A DNA stretch of 52,558 nucleotides from Myxococcales bacterium. Its GTDB lineage: Bacteria; Myxococcota_A; Bradymonadia; Bradymonadales; GCA-2716585. This document shows positions 1 to 8,361 of this stretch, piece after piece. A program made the translations under genes and the position numbers. The stretch lies in the NCBI GenBank assembly GCA_002716585.1, contig PBBL01000077.1, forward strand, positions 1-52,558. Reading direction: 5' to 3'. The notes beneath the pieces are model-generated. The model was not told the DNA's origin and ran no database searches. It saw only the letters and a list, made by a program, of their open reading frames with translations. Within the stretch, counting starts at the first letter, position 1, and each line of letters begins with the position of its first letter.

Positions 1-1313
1 CGCCAGGTCCCGGAGCGCAGGGTGACCGAGCGGAGGTTGTAGCCCGCCATGTCCGAGTACGTGTAGGGCCGATCGCCGCAGGTGGGGTAGGTGGCGACCA
101 CCGAGCCGTCCGACGACCGCAGCTTCGTCACCGTGCCCCCCGCAGACGGGTTGTAGCCGTTGGGGCAGGTGTAGCTCGACTGGAAGTTGGCCCCGCCGCC
201 GCCGTAGTTGACGACCCAGATGAAGCCATTGGCGTCCGGCGTGATCCCCACCGACCCGCGACCTGTCGGGACGGCGCGGATCGGCTCGCCCGACGTGCCG
301 TCGATCTTCACCGCGTAGCTCGGCGCCTGCTCCCAGCCGCCCCCCGACAGGTCGTTGAAGACCGCCCACACGAACCGGTTCGCGTCCACCGCGACTCCGC
401 GGCCGCCCAGGTTCGCCGACCCGCCCGCCGCCTGAACCGCGTCGCGGACGTCGATGTCCCGGATGATCCCGTTGCCCGGCGAGATGTTGCAGTCGACGCC
501 GTTGTTGGGGCACTGGTGATCGCCGTCGATCCACGCCACGTACGGATCCGACCAGTAGGCCCCCCAGACGTCGCCGTCGATGTCCACCGTGAAGCCGTAG
601 ATGTTGCCCGTGCGGTGCTGCACGCGCCAACGCTGCTGAAGCTCCCCCGTGACGCCGTCAAAGCGCTGCACCGAGCGACCCCCCAGCCAGGAGGTCGTCG
701 AGAACATGCGCCCGTAGGGGTCGATCGCGATCCCGTAGGAGCCAATGTCGTTGACGAACGTCTCCAGCGGCTGGAACGAGTTGGAGTCCACCTTCATCCA
801 ACCAAAGCCGCCCTGGTTGGCGTCGGACACCGAGCTGGAGATCCACACCTCGCCCGCCGCGTTGATCGCGACCCCGCGCGTGTTGCGGCCAACGTACTGC
901 GTCGTGTCGATCAACGCCCCGTCCGACGCCCGCAGCTTGTGGGCGACCCCCGTCCCCGTCAGGCGCACCGCCACCCAGCAGTTGAAGTCCAGATCAACCG
1001 CCGTGCGCGATGGCCCCCCACCCGTCGGGATCGTGGTCACGCTCTCGGCGCGGCCCGTCGCCGTGTCGATCTTCGTCACCGTGTCCGAGTACGTGTTCGC
1101 GATCCAGAGGTAGGGCGTCTCGATCTGCCCCAGGTTCAGCTGGAGCTGATCGCGCGGATCCGTCGCGTTGACGTTGATCTGGGCGCCCTGCTCAAAGTCA
1201 TCCGTCGTGGTCCACGTCTGTCGGTAGGTCTGAGCCTCCAGGGCGCTCACCGACGTCAGACTGGCGGCACACAGGAGCACAGCGAAGAGGCGCCGGGTCG
1301 GCCTGGCTTGCAT
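1..1313 (-). CDS. secreted NHL/Vgb-like beta-propeller protein, C-terminus outside window
   Basis: The frame is open from ATG at 1313 to the window edge, about 437 codons, and its 3' end is missing. It begins with a signal peptide (RRLFAVLLCAASLTSVSA, probable cleavage near ALEA-Q). The rest is a series of blade-like repeats with the pattern 'W-I/V-A-x-T-x-S-D-T-V-T-K-I-D', 'GVAINAAGEVWISSS', 'GIAIDPYGRMFSTTS' and 'FTVDIDGDVWGAYW'. These resemble NHL or virginiamycin-B-lyase-like propellers that read out residue-pair differences between blades. Such proteins are exported; no catalytic function can be assigned from the sequence. Alternatives are a WD40-like or TolB-like propeller. The 289-nt gap to nadC is divergent and relatively AT-rich near 1325-1365, probably holding its promoter. 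Confidence 0.75.
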   Translation of the reverse strand, partial: MQARPTRRLFAVLLCAASLTSVSALEAQTYRQTWTTTDDFEQGAQINVNATDPRDQLQLNLGQIETPYLWIANTYSDTVTKIDTATGRAESVTTIPTGGGPSRTAVDLDFNCWVAVRLTGTGVAHKLRASDGALIDTTQYVGRNTRGVAINAAGEVWISSSVSDANQGGFGWMKVDSNSFQPLETFVNDIGSYGIAIDPYGRMFSTTSWLGGRSVQRFDGVTGELQQRWRVQHRTGNIYGFTVDIDGDVWGAYWSDPYVAWIDGDHQCPNNGVDCNISPGNGIIRDIDVRDAVQAAGGSANLGGRGVAVDANRFVWAVFNDLSGGGWEQAPSYAVKIDGTSGEPIRAVPTGRGSVGITPDANGFIWVVNYGGGGANFQSSYTCPNGYNPSAGGTVTKLRSSDGSVVATYPTCGDRPYTYSDMAGYNLRSVTLRSGTW

Positions 1314-1602
1314 GGCGGTTGTACTCTCGTCATCTATGTCATGAATATCATTTACAGCGGGCTCAACAGCACCGCGTCCAGTCTAGCGGGTGGCGTACGC
1401 TTCATCAACCGCATCAAGCGGCCTCCTCCATAAAGCGCATGCGTTCAGGCTCGACAGCCGCGCCGCCGCGCTGTGGCGGGCCACCGCTTGCGTCTCGGTG
1501 CCCCCTGCGCTATGTCCGCACAGGTGAGCGCAGGCACCCCGCCAGACGCCACCACCGCCACCCGGGCGCGCCCGCGCCCGAATCGCCGCTGAGGAGACGA
1601 CC

Positions 1603-2469
1603 ATGCTGCTGACCCCCCACGTACAGGCGCTGATCGATATGGCGCTCAACGAAGATCTCGGAGGCGGCGACGCCACCACGGACGCCATCTTCCCTGGGCA
1701 TCAGCGCTGCTCGGCGACGGTGCTGGTCAAGTCCGACCTCGTCCTCGCCGGCGCGGAGATCTTTGAGGCGGTCATGCGCCGCGTCGATCCCGACATCTCC
1801 GTCTCCTGGAGCCACCACGACGGCGCGCAGGTGCCTCGCATGACCCCGATCGGGCAGCTCCACGGTCGGGTCCGCTCCATCCTCAAGGCCGAGCGCACGG
1901 CGCTCAACTTCATCCAGCGCATGAGCGGCGTCGCCACCCTGACCCACAGCTACGCCGAGCACCTCCAGGGCACCCGCACCGCCGTCGTCGACACCCGCAA
2001 GACCCTCCCGGGCTGGCGCGTCCTCGACAAGTACGCGGTGCGCTGCGGCGGCGGGAAGAACCACCGCCTCAACCTCGGCTCGGGCGTCATGATCAAGGAC
2101 AACCACATCGAGGCCGCCGGGAGCATCACCGAGGCGGTCCGTCGGGTCCGCGAGGTCGCCCCACACACCCTGCGGATCGAGGTCGAGGTGACCGACCTGG
2201 TGGAGCTGGAGGAGGCCGTGAAGACCGGGGTCGAGATCATCCTGCTCGACAACATGACCACCCCGAAGGTCGCCGAGGCCGTGAAGCGCGCCCACGCCCT
2301 CGCCACCGGGCGGCCGCCTCTGCTGGAGGCGTCGGGGGGGATCACCCTCTCCCGGCTCAAGGAGCTGGCCGAGGCCGGGGTCGACATCATCTCGGTCGGG
2401 GCGTTGACCCACAGCGCCGTCGCCGCGGACATCTCGCTCGACGTCCAGGCCGAGCGCGAGACGGTGTAG
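1603..2469 (+). CDS. nadC: nicotinate-nucleotide pyrophosphorylase (quinolinate phosphoribosyltransferase)
   Basis: 288 residues, the usual family length. The enzyme converts quinolinate and PRPP to nicotinate mononucleotide, CO2 and pyrophosphate in de novo NAD synthesis, in the cytosol. Family motifs are all present: EDLGGGDATTDAI (residues 17-29), TRKTLPGWR (131-139), the GGGKNHR loop (149-155), MIKDNH (163-168), EVEVTDLVELEEA, ILLDNM and LEASGGI near the C-terminus. The start is supported by GGAG six bases upstream (1592-1595). No nadA or nadB is adjacent, so the pathway is split in this genome. The gene converges on the Nudix gene with only 18 bases between stops. Confidence 0.96.
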   Translation: MLLTPHVQALIDMALNEDLGGGDATTDAIFPGHQRCSATVLVKSDLVLAGAEIFEAVMRRVDPDISVSWSHHDGAQVPRMTPIGQLHGRVRSILKAERTALNFIQRMSGVATLTHSYAEHLQGTRTAVVDTRKTLPGWRVLDKYAVRCGGGKNHRLNLGSGVMIKDNHIEAAGSITEAVRRVREVAPHTLRIEVEVTDLVELEEAVKTGVEIILLDNMTTPKVAEAVKRAHALATGRPPLLEASGGITLSRLKELAEAGVDIISVGALTHSAVAADISLDVQAERETV

Positions 2470-2487
2470 CGCTCCGCGCCTGGAGCC

Positions 2488-3372
2488 TCACCGGGACCAC
2501 CACCGCCCGTCGTCGTAGACCAGCCGCGTGGACCCCTCGACCGCGACGGCGCTCGGGTGCAGCGGGTCGCCCGGGAGGAGCAGCGTCATCAGCCCACCCA
2601 CCTCCTCCATGCGCGGCATGACGCTGGGGCGAGCGGCGCGCGTCATCCCGGCGATCAGCGCGTCCACGCTGGTGTAGCTGGACATGTCCTCCAACGTGCG
2701 GAAGGTCGGCGGGGAGAGCTGAATCTCCCCGTCGGCGTACCGCCGCAGCGCCTCCGCTGGCGTCCACCACGCCGACGCCACCACCTCCCGATTGTCGTGC
2801 AGCCCCTCCTGCCCCTCCGGCGCCCGCGCCAGGTAGAAGCGCGTGTTGAAGCGGCGGCGCTCAAACACCGGCGTGATCCAGTGCGCGAAGTACCGCAGCG
2901 TGTCCAGCGGGAAGCGGAGCCCCTCCGCGCGAGCGAGGTCGGTCATCGACATGGAGCCCGCGTTGAGCGCGGCCCGGTGCGCGGTGAAGCGCGCCTCCGT
3001 GTCGGGGTCGGCGAAGCTCACCAGCTCGCCTGACGCCGTGTGCGCGAGCAGCACCCCCGCCTCCTCGAACATCTCGCGGATCGCCGCGATGTGGAGGCCG
3101 AGCGCCTCGGAGGGGCTCAGCTCGGCGTCGTCCTCCAGGCGCTCCCCCTGCACCACGAGCGCGTCGGCGGCCCCGGCGAGGGTGAGGCCCGTGCAGAAGG
3201 AGGCGGCCTCGGCGGTGGTGTCCTCGGGGTCGAGCTTGCCGCCGGGGTAGACGTAGGCGTTGGCCATGAAGCCGCTCTTGCTGTGGCGCTTGACGAGGAA
3301 CACGGTCGGGCGACCGTCCTCCTCGCGCTCACGCAGCAGGACGACGGTGGACGCGTGGACGGGTGATGGCAT
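2488..3372 (-). CDS. Nudix hydrolase, NUDT19/RP2-like
   Basis: 294 residues. The N-terminus has the Nudix strand signature ending YVYPGGKLDPED (residues 41-51). The second half of the Nudix box, REMFEEAGVLL (99-109), lies about 50 residues later instead of directly after it. This long insertion inside the Nudix box is known for the NUDT19/RP2 group, whose characterised members hydrolyse CoA and acyl-CoA. The substrate here is inference. The C-terminal half carries FAHWITPVFERRRFNTRFYLA, typical of the same group. It lies downstream of the PPC lipoprotein gene on the same strand, with a strong hairpin between them, so it may have its own promoter or depend on read-through. Confidence 0.88.
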   Translation of the reverse strand: MPSPVHASTVVLLREREEDGRPTVFLVKRHSKSGFMANAYVYPGGKLDPEDTTAEAASFCTGLTLAGAADALVVQGERLEDDAELSPSEALGLHIAAIREMFEEAGVLLAHTASGELVSFADPDTEARFTAHRAALNAGSMSMTDLARAEGLRFPLDTLRYFAHWITPVFERRRFNTRFYLARAPEGQEGLHDNREVVASAWWTPAEALRRYADGEIQLSPPTFRTLEDMSSYTSVDALIAGMTRAARPSVMPRMEEVGGLMTLLLPGDPLHPSAVAVEGSTRLVYDDGRWWSR

Positions 3373-3395
3373 GGTGGGTGGGTCCGGGCTGGAGA

Positions 3396-3423
3396 CGACC
3401 GCGGCGCGCAGGCGCCGCGGTCG
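3396..3423 (-). terminator. 12-bp perfect hairpin between lipoprotein and Nudix genes
   Basis: Arms 3396-3407 and 3412-3423 are perfectly complementary around a 4-base loop. The hairpin lies eight bases past the stop codon of the PPC lipoprotein and just upstream of the Nudix start on the minus strand. There is no U-run, so it may be a Rho-assisted stop, an mRNA 3' stabiliser or an attenuator for the downstream gene. Confidence 0.5.
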
Positions 3424-3430
3424 CCTTGGG

Positions 3431-5569
3431 TCACTCAGGGAGGCAGAAGCCGAACAGGCCGTCGCTCAGGCACGTCGTGCCGGGGATGCCGGCGCAGTCC
3501 GCGGCCTCGATGCAGGAGACGGTGCAGATGTTGAAGCCGCCCGCCGCCGCCTCGGCGGTGTTGTAGCACAGCTCGGCGCCCTCGACGCAGTCGTCCGTCG
3601 TGTCACAGGAGCCGCCCAGCTCCACCTCGCCGTTGCCCTCGAAGTCCACGCAGGCGCCCTCCGAGCAGACCAGGCGGAGCACGCTGGTGCCCTCGGCGCA
3701 CGTCATGTCGCTGTCGCAGGAGGCGCTCTCGGTGATGACGTCCAGCGTGTAGGTCTCCGTCGGGTTCTCGCTGCTGTAGAAGCCCACCCGGATGAAGTAG
3801 TCGCCCGGGGCGAGGTACTCGGCGCTGGCCGTCTCGCTGTCGGCGAGGGTGCTCAACCCGAACCCGACCGGGTTCGGGTTGCCCGCGGCGAAGATGTAGA
3901 TGTCGAGGTCGCCGGGGCCGGTGAACTCGACATCGACGAGGAGGTTGGAGGGCTCGGTCAGGGTGATCTGGTAGACGTCGATGTCGTCCTCGCACAGCTC
4001 CTGGTCGGCGACGGTCACCGCGCCCTCCGTCAGCTCCAGCGCCGTCGCGTCGGTGTCGGTGTCGTTCGGCTCGCCCTGGCCACCCTGGCCACACGCAGCC
4101 GCCTCGAACGTGCCGCACACGCCCTCGACGTCGAGGCCCGTGAGCAGGCACTGATCGCCCTCGTCCATGCAGTCGTCGTCGAAGGTGCACAGGTTGGACA
4201 CGCAGCGGCTCGCCTCGGTGTCGCAGACCTCCGCGGCGGTGCACATCCCGTCGCTCTCACAGGCCGGGCGGCAGGCGTTGTCCAGGCCGCAGTAGGCCCC
4301 GTCGCCGAGGGCCGAGCAGTCCTCATCGCCCTCGCACTCCAGCGAGCAGACGAAGCCCTCGCCCGAGGTGGTGAAGTTGTAGCAGAACTCCGCCGCCTCG
4401 GAGCAGTCCGAGTCGTCGTCGCAGGCGCCGCCCGGCGCGACGGAGCCCTCACCGTCGATCCCCACGCAGACGCTCTCTTCGCAGAAGGGGCGCCCGGGGG
4501 CGTCCGCGCAGTCGGCGCTTGAGGCGCAGCCGCCCGAGGTCACCGCGATGTTCAGGTCGTAGGTCGTGTCCGCGCCGTCCACCTCGAACAGCAGCGCGAG
4601 CACGTAGTAGTCGCCGGCCTCCAGGTAGGGCAGCTCCGCGAGCTGGGTGGACACCCCTTCGTTCGCGGCGCTGCCCACGATGAACCCTTCGGAGTTCGTC
4701 ACGAACAGGCCCATCAACGTCGTGTAGTTGCTCAACTCAGCGGTCAGCGTGTCTCCGGCCTCCAGCGTCACCCGGAACTGATCGAGATCCTCCAGGCAGG
4801 CGCCCAGGCCCGTGTAGGTCGCCTCGCCGTCCTCCAGCGTCACCTCGACGGCCTGGCTGTCGGTCCCGTTGGGGTCGAGGCCGTCGTCCGCGCCGCAGGT
4901 CGGCTCCTCGTAGGTCACGCAGGTGGTCTCCACCCGATTGCACAGCAGCTCGTTCGGGCAGTCGGCGTCCACCAGGCAGCCCGGCGTGGTGCTCAGGCTG
5001 TAGCCCGCCTCGGCCTCTTCGTAACCGCGCACCTCGACGATGTAATCGCCCGACATGGCCGCCGTGAGCGAGACGGTCTCGTCGTCGTCGACGCTCTCGC
5101 TGCCGTCGATCGGCTCCTGGGCGCCCGGCTCATAGATGTACAGGTCGAGGTCGCCCTCCTCATGCGAGAACGTGATCGAGATCGTGACCAGCGCGCCCTC
5201 GGTGAGGCTCAGCGTGAAGTAATCGTTGCTGTTCGAGCACACCTGGAGGTCGTCGTAGGTCTGGCCCACTTCGATGGCGGTGGCCTCGTCAGGCGCGTGG
5301 TTGGGGCTCAGCGCGTCGTCCTCGCACGCCGGGCCGCCGGTGGTGCCGCCGGTCGTTCCACCGGTCGTGCCACCTGTGGTGCCGCCGGTCGTGCCACCCG
5401 TGGTGCCGCCGGTCGTCCCGCCGGTGGTTCCGCCTGTTGTCCCGCCGGTCGTGCCTCCGGTCGTGTCACCTGTGCCGTCGCCGCCCCCGCCACCACCACA
5501 GGCGGCCAACGTCGCGACGGTTGAGATCAGAAGCGCCATCAGGGCGCCGTTGAGGAGTTGTTTTCCCAT
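3431..5569 (-). CDS. Cys-rich lipoprotein with TTGG-repeat linker and three PPC-like domains
   Basis: About 712 residues from ATG 5569. That start is preferred because AAGGAG (5580-5585) lies about ten bases upstream and gives a clean lipoprotein signal with lipobox LAAC, Cys24; an in-frame start 27 bases further upstream lacks both. A poly-Gly stretch and eleven TTGG tetrapeptides (residues about 36-79) form a flexible tether. Three beta-sandwich segments follow, with PPC-type features such as 'GDLDLYIYEPG', 'LEAGDYYVLALLFE' and 'EPNDTDTDATALELTEG...GDYFIRVGFYS', separated by Cys-rich EGF/VWC-like modules (e.g. CSLECEGDEDCSALGDGAYC). It is probably a surface-exposed lipoprotein; no enzymatic domain is visible. 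Confidence 0.88.
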   Translation of the reverse strand: MGKQLLNGALMALLISTVATLAACGGGGGGDGTGDTTGGTTGGTTGGTTGGTTGGTTGGTTGGTTGGTTGGTTGGTTGGPACEDDALSPNHAPDEATAIEVGQTYDDLQVCSNSNDYFTLSLTEGALVTISITFSHEEGDLDLYIYEPGAQEPIDGSESVDDDETVSLTAAMSGDYIVEVRGYEEAEAGYSLSTTPGCLVDADCPNELLCNRVETTCVTYEEPTCGADDGLDPNGTDSQAVEVTLEDGEATYTGLGACLEDLDQFRVTLEAGDTLTAELSNYTTLMGLFVTNSEGFIVGSAANEGVSTQLAELPYLEAGDYYVLALLFEVDGADTTYDLNIAVTSGGCASSADCADAPGRPFCEESVCVGIDGEGSVAPGGACDDDSDCSEAAEFCYNFTTSGEGFVCSLECEGDEDCSALGDGAYCGLDNACRPACESDGMCTAAEVCDTEASRCVSNLCTFDDDCMDEGDQCLLTGLDVEGVCGTFEAAACGQGGQGEPNDTDTDATALELTEGAVTVADQELCEDDIDVYQITLTEPSNLLVDVEFTGPGDLDIYIFAAGNPNPVGFGLSTLADSETASAEYLAPGDYFIRVGFYSSENPTETYTLDVITESASCDSDMTCAEGTSVLRLVCSEGACVDFEGNGEVELGGSCDTTDDCVEGAELCYNTAEAAAGGFNICTVSCIEAADCAGIPGTTCLSDGLFGFCLPE
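5334..5465. repeat. 11 tandem 12-bp units encoding TTGG
   Basis: Eleven in-frame copies of a degenerate 12-bp unit of the form CC(G/A)CC(G/T)GT(G/C)GT(G/T/C) on the plus strand. Each encodes Thr-Thr-Gly-Gly on the minus strand. Units differ mostly at third codon positions, so the peptide repeat is kept while the DNA drifts. Copy number could vary by slippage. Confidence 0.92.
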
Positions 5570-5661
5570 CGATCCGGTTCTCCTTGGTCTATCCACGTGC
5601 AGAAGCCCGCTGAGCGGGGTTGGGTTTGCGCGTTGTGGCTGCGTGAGCAGGCCAGAGGGGC

Positions 5662-5690
5662 AGCATAGGCGGGCGTCGGTTCGGGTTCAA
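5662..5690 (-). promoter_or_regulatory. sigma70-type promoter for PPC lipoprotein gene
   Basis: On the minus strand TTGAAC (5690-5685), a 17-base spacer and TATGCT (5667-5662). It points at the lipoprotein gene starting at 5569, leaving a leader of about 85 bases. A perfect CCCGCT-G-AGCGGG inverted repeat near 5609-5621 lies in that leader. Confidence 0.6.
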
Positions 5691-5713
5691 GGAGCGCGTT
5701 GAGATCCGCGGCG

Positions 5714-7891
5714 TCAGGGCTGGAAGCCGTCTTCGCGCCACCACCGGATCAACCGCCGCTCCTCCTCGTCTGGCTCGGGCCCGTTGGGGGGCATGCGCCG
5801 CGCGTCGCCCTGGGGGAGGTCCAGGCGCTCCAGGATGGAGTCGATGAGCGTCTGCCACTGGGCGTAGTTGGCGGGCTGGCGCGCGTCGTGGCAACCGGAG
5901 CGGGCGCAGTACTGGCCGTAGATGGGCTCGATGTCGCCGCTCCAGGTGACCGTGATGTCGCGCGCGCGCCACGAGAACGGCACGCTCACCGCCGCTTCGG
6001 GCAGCTCTCCCTCGTAGGTGATCCGGGCGGTGAGGAGGTGCTCGCCGTCGGTCAGGCAGTCCGACCAGAGCAGGCCGCCGCCGCGAAGCACGTAGGGTGG
6101 GTCGGGCACGGTCGCGTTGGCGCAGTCGTCCACCTGAAGCTCGACCGACGCCACCCGCGCGCTGAAGCTGGGGAACACCTCCAGGTCGGGCATCTCGACG
6201 AGCGTCTCGTTGGCGCGGAAGCCGATGACCGCCACCGTCGGGGAGGCCATGGCGTGAACCGCGCGCCTGGGGCGAGTCAGCCAGATCGAGCCCTGGTCGC
6301 CGAGGGACATGCCCGACACGTCGGTCACCGGCACGTCCAGCGCCGCGGTCCACCGCTCGCCGTCGGTCGTGACGTAGAGCGCCGATGAGCTCCTCAGCCA
6401 GGTCTGGCCGCCCTCGTGGACAGCCATCTCCAGCGCCTCCTCCCCACCGGGCAGCTCCCAGCGGATCCACCGCGAGGTGCCCGTCAGGGCGCCCGGCTTG
6501 CGCTTGAACACACCCGCCGCCGTGCGCGCCCAGACGTTCCCGTTGCGGTCCCCGCCGAGGTCGAGGATGGTGCCGCCGAGGTCCACCTCGATCGGGTAGA
6601 TCAAAACGTCGTCGCGCTCCTGCGCGACCGCGTAGAGGTGGTCGTCCCACGCCACCCAGAGCGCCTCGCCCAGCGGGTCGCCGGGATCCGGGCCGATCGC
6701 GATGGGGCCGACCGTGGCGCTCGCCATCTCCTCGGGCGGCTGGATCTGGTAGAGGACCCCGTCGAGCAGCTGGTACAGCCCGATGTCCGAGGAGAACCAG
6801 ATCGAGGTGCTCCGATCCGGGTGGGTGCGCGCTTCGCTGAGCATGTCGCGGATCGGGGCGTCGATCAGCTCGGTGAGCGGCGACGGCCAGAGCTTGCCGT
6901 CCGCCTGGTAGAGGAGGCCGATCCCGGTGGACAGGAGCAGCGAGCCGTCGGCGTCCGTCGTCGCGCCCCACAGCTCACCCACCGGCGCCTCCGCCAACCA
7001 GCCCGGCTCGAGGAACTCCAGGCGGCTGTCGCGCTCAAGCCCGTAGAGATCACCATCGACCGCGATGTAACCATGGACGCGTGACTGGGCGATGGGGACG
7101 AGGCGCGACGGCGCGTCGGTCTCGGGGAGCTGGACGGCCTCGGAGAGCATCGTGACCCGCTCGGAGACGCGCAGGACGCGCTCCTCCACCAGCTCCGGGG
7201 CCACCTCGGGGAGGGCGTCCGGGCCGACGTCCACGCCGACGTCGTCCATCCCGCCCCCGCAGGTCGCGCCGGTCTCCGCGCCCTGATCGATCCACGCCGC
7301 GATGATCGCCAGCTGCTCCGGGGGCACCAACGGGAGCCCCTGAGGCATCGGGTCGCCAAACGGGGGATCCTCGCGCATCTTCTGCATCAGGACGCTGTCC
7401 GCGCTGTTGCACGGCTCGACCACCGGGGCGTGATCGCCGGTCGACAGCAGCTCGTCGAGCGTCGTCAGCGTGTGCCCGCCGAGGCCCCCGTGGCACACCG
7501 TGCACTGATGCTCGGTGAAGATCGGGAGGATGTCCTCGGCGAAGGTCAACACCTCGCCCGAGTCCGACCCGGGCGCGTCCTGGGGCGACGCGCTGTCGCT
7601 CGCCGCGTCGTCGTCGGCGTCGCTCGCCTCATTGGTGTCACCTGGCGCCCCGCCCGTGTCCTCAGGAGCGCCGGTGTCGTCGCCCGCGCCGGAGTCTGCT
7701 CCGACGCCGACGTCGTCGCCCGCGGTGCTGCTGGCGATCTCGCCGCTGCACCCCGCGATGAGGAGGGCCACCAGGAGCAACGCGGCGGGCGCCAGGCGGC
7801 GCCTCGGAGCGTTCGCGGCTCCCTGCGTGGGGCGGCGGTGGCCTTCGACACAAGTGGGGTTCTGTTGCCGGGGGTGTGCTGAGCGTGCCAC
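5714..7891 (-). CDS. lipoprotein: c-type haem module, beta-propeller, C-terminal CX4CH module
   Basis: A lipoprotein signal (RRRLAPAALLLVALLIAGC) is followed by an Asp/Ser/Thr-rich linker. Next is a haem c module, FAEDILPIFTEHQCTVCHG, with C130, C133 and H134 (numbered from GTG 7891) and a distal MPQGLPLVPPEQ segment. This matches the compact cytochromes used in planctomycete-type and DUF1588-like proteins. About 400 residues of propeller-like repeats follow. A second cytochrome-like module closes the protein, IEPIYGQYCARSGCHDARQ, but its motif is CX4CH (C662, C667, H668). Start uncertain: no good ribosome site exists; the frame is open to ATG 7975 and the signal starts unusually late in all options. 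Probably periplasmic or outer-membrane redox or sensor protein. Confidence 0.8.
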   Translation of the reverse strand: MARSAHPRQQNPTCVEGHRRPTQGAANAPRRRLAPAALLLVALLIAGCSGEIASSTAGDDVGVGADSGAGDDTGAPEDTGGAPGDTNEASDADDDAASDSASPQDAPGSDSGEVLTFAEDILPIFTEHQCTVCHGGLGGHTLTTLDELLSTGDHAPVVEPCNSADSVLMQKMREDPPFGDPMPQGLPLVPPEQLAIIAAWIDQGAETGATCGGGMDDVGVDVGPDALPEVAPELVEERVLRVSERVTMLSEAVQLPETDAPSRLVPIAQSRVHGYIAVDGDLYGLERDSRLEFLEPGWLAEAPVGELWGATTDADGSLLLSTGIGLLYQADGKLWPSPLTELIDAPIRDMLSEARTHPDRSTSIWFSSDIGLYQLLDGVLYQIQPPEEMASATVGPIAIGPDPGDPLGEALWVAWDDHLYAVAQERDDVLIYPIEVDLGGTILDLGGDRNGNVWARTAAGVFKRKPGALTGTSRWIRWELPGGEEALEMAVHEGGQTWLRSSSALYVTTDGERWTAALDVPVTDVSGMSLGDQGSIWLTRPRRAVHAMASPTVAVIGFRANETLVEMPDLEVFPSFSARVASVELQVDDCANATVPDPPYVLRGGGLLWSDCLTDGEHLLTARITYEGELPEAAVSVPFSWRARDITVTWSGDIEPIYGQYCARSGCHDARQPANYAQWQTLIDSILERLDLPQGDARRMPPNGPEPDEEERRLIRWWREDGFQP

Positions 7892-8084
7892 TGCGTTCAA
7901 CCTGGGTGATGAGGGTCTGCCCTGGCGCTGTCTCGGAGCGGAGCCGTCCAACGGAGCGCGCCACCCTGGCATCATGGGAGATCGTCACGCGAAAGGCAAC
8001 ACCGACCCGGGAGGGTCGGCTTGCGCATGCGCGGCGGGCGGGTCTACAACAGGGGCGAGGTGGGTTGAGGTGGGGTGAGGGCGA

Positions 8085-8192
8085 TCACTTGGACTTGGGC
8101 AGGAACTTCTTCAAGATCCGCAGCAACAGCTCCAGGAACCAGATCAGAATGCGAAGACCCCAACGCCACGTCCAGCTGCTCTTCTTGCTCAT
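8085..8192 (-). CDS. 35-residue cationic, Trp/Leu-rich membrane peptide
   Basis: A short frame of 35 codons plus TGA. The ATG at 8192 is preceded by GAGGAG then TTGAGG on the minus strand, at a workable spacing of about nine bases, which is strong for a frame this small. The peptide opens MSKKSSWTWRWGLRI, runs through a hydrophobic segment LRILIWFLELLLRIL (about residues 13-27) and ends KKFLPKSK. The charge is strongly positive at both ends, and the middle would form one membrane-spanning or surface-lying amphipathic helix. It could be a small membrane regulator, a type I-toxin-like peptide, or an antimicrobial-like peptide. I do not recognise the family. It lies divergent from, and between, two larger lipoprotein genes. 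Confidence 0.6.
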   Translation of the reverse strand: MSKKSSWTWRWGLRILIWFLELLLRILKKFLPKSK

Positions 8193-8361
8193 GGGCCTCA
8201 ACTCCTCGATTCGACCGATGCGCCGCGCACCGGGTGTATCTGTCATCGGCGCTCAAGGAGCGTCGCTCCTCGGCGCCACGCGTCATCGCGCCTTCAGGGG
8301 AGCCCGCCTCCAGGCTCAGCGCGTCGGGGCGCCTCTCCTCCCCACACGATCGGGTACACTT
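8193..8361. other. intergenic leader region with palindrome
   Basis: Between the small peptide gene and the transglycosylase gene. It holds a perfect AGGAGCG-T-CGCTCCT hairpin near 8249-8263, which could lie in the 5' region of the peptide transcript, and a TATGAT hexamer at 8361-8366 with no matching -35. I see no gene on the plus strand here. The stretch 7892-8084 on the other side shows nothing I can name. Confidence 0.35.

Noticed and set aside
5334..5465. CRISPR-like short repeats
   Set aside because: Units are 12 bp, directly adjacent with no spacers, in frame and translated to TTGG.
7876..8361. Extended N-terminus for the transglycosylase (in-frame codons back to 7876)
   Set aside because: It would bury the lipoprotein signal about 200 residues inside, and overlaps the small peptide gene on the other strand.
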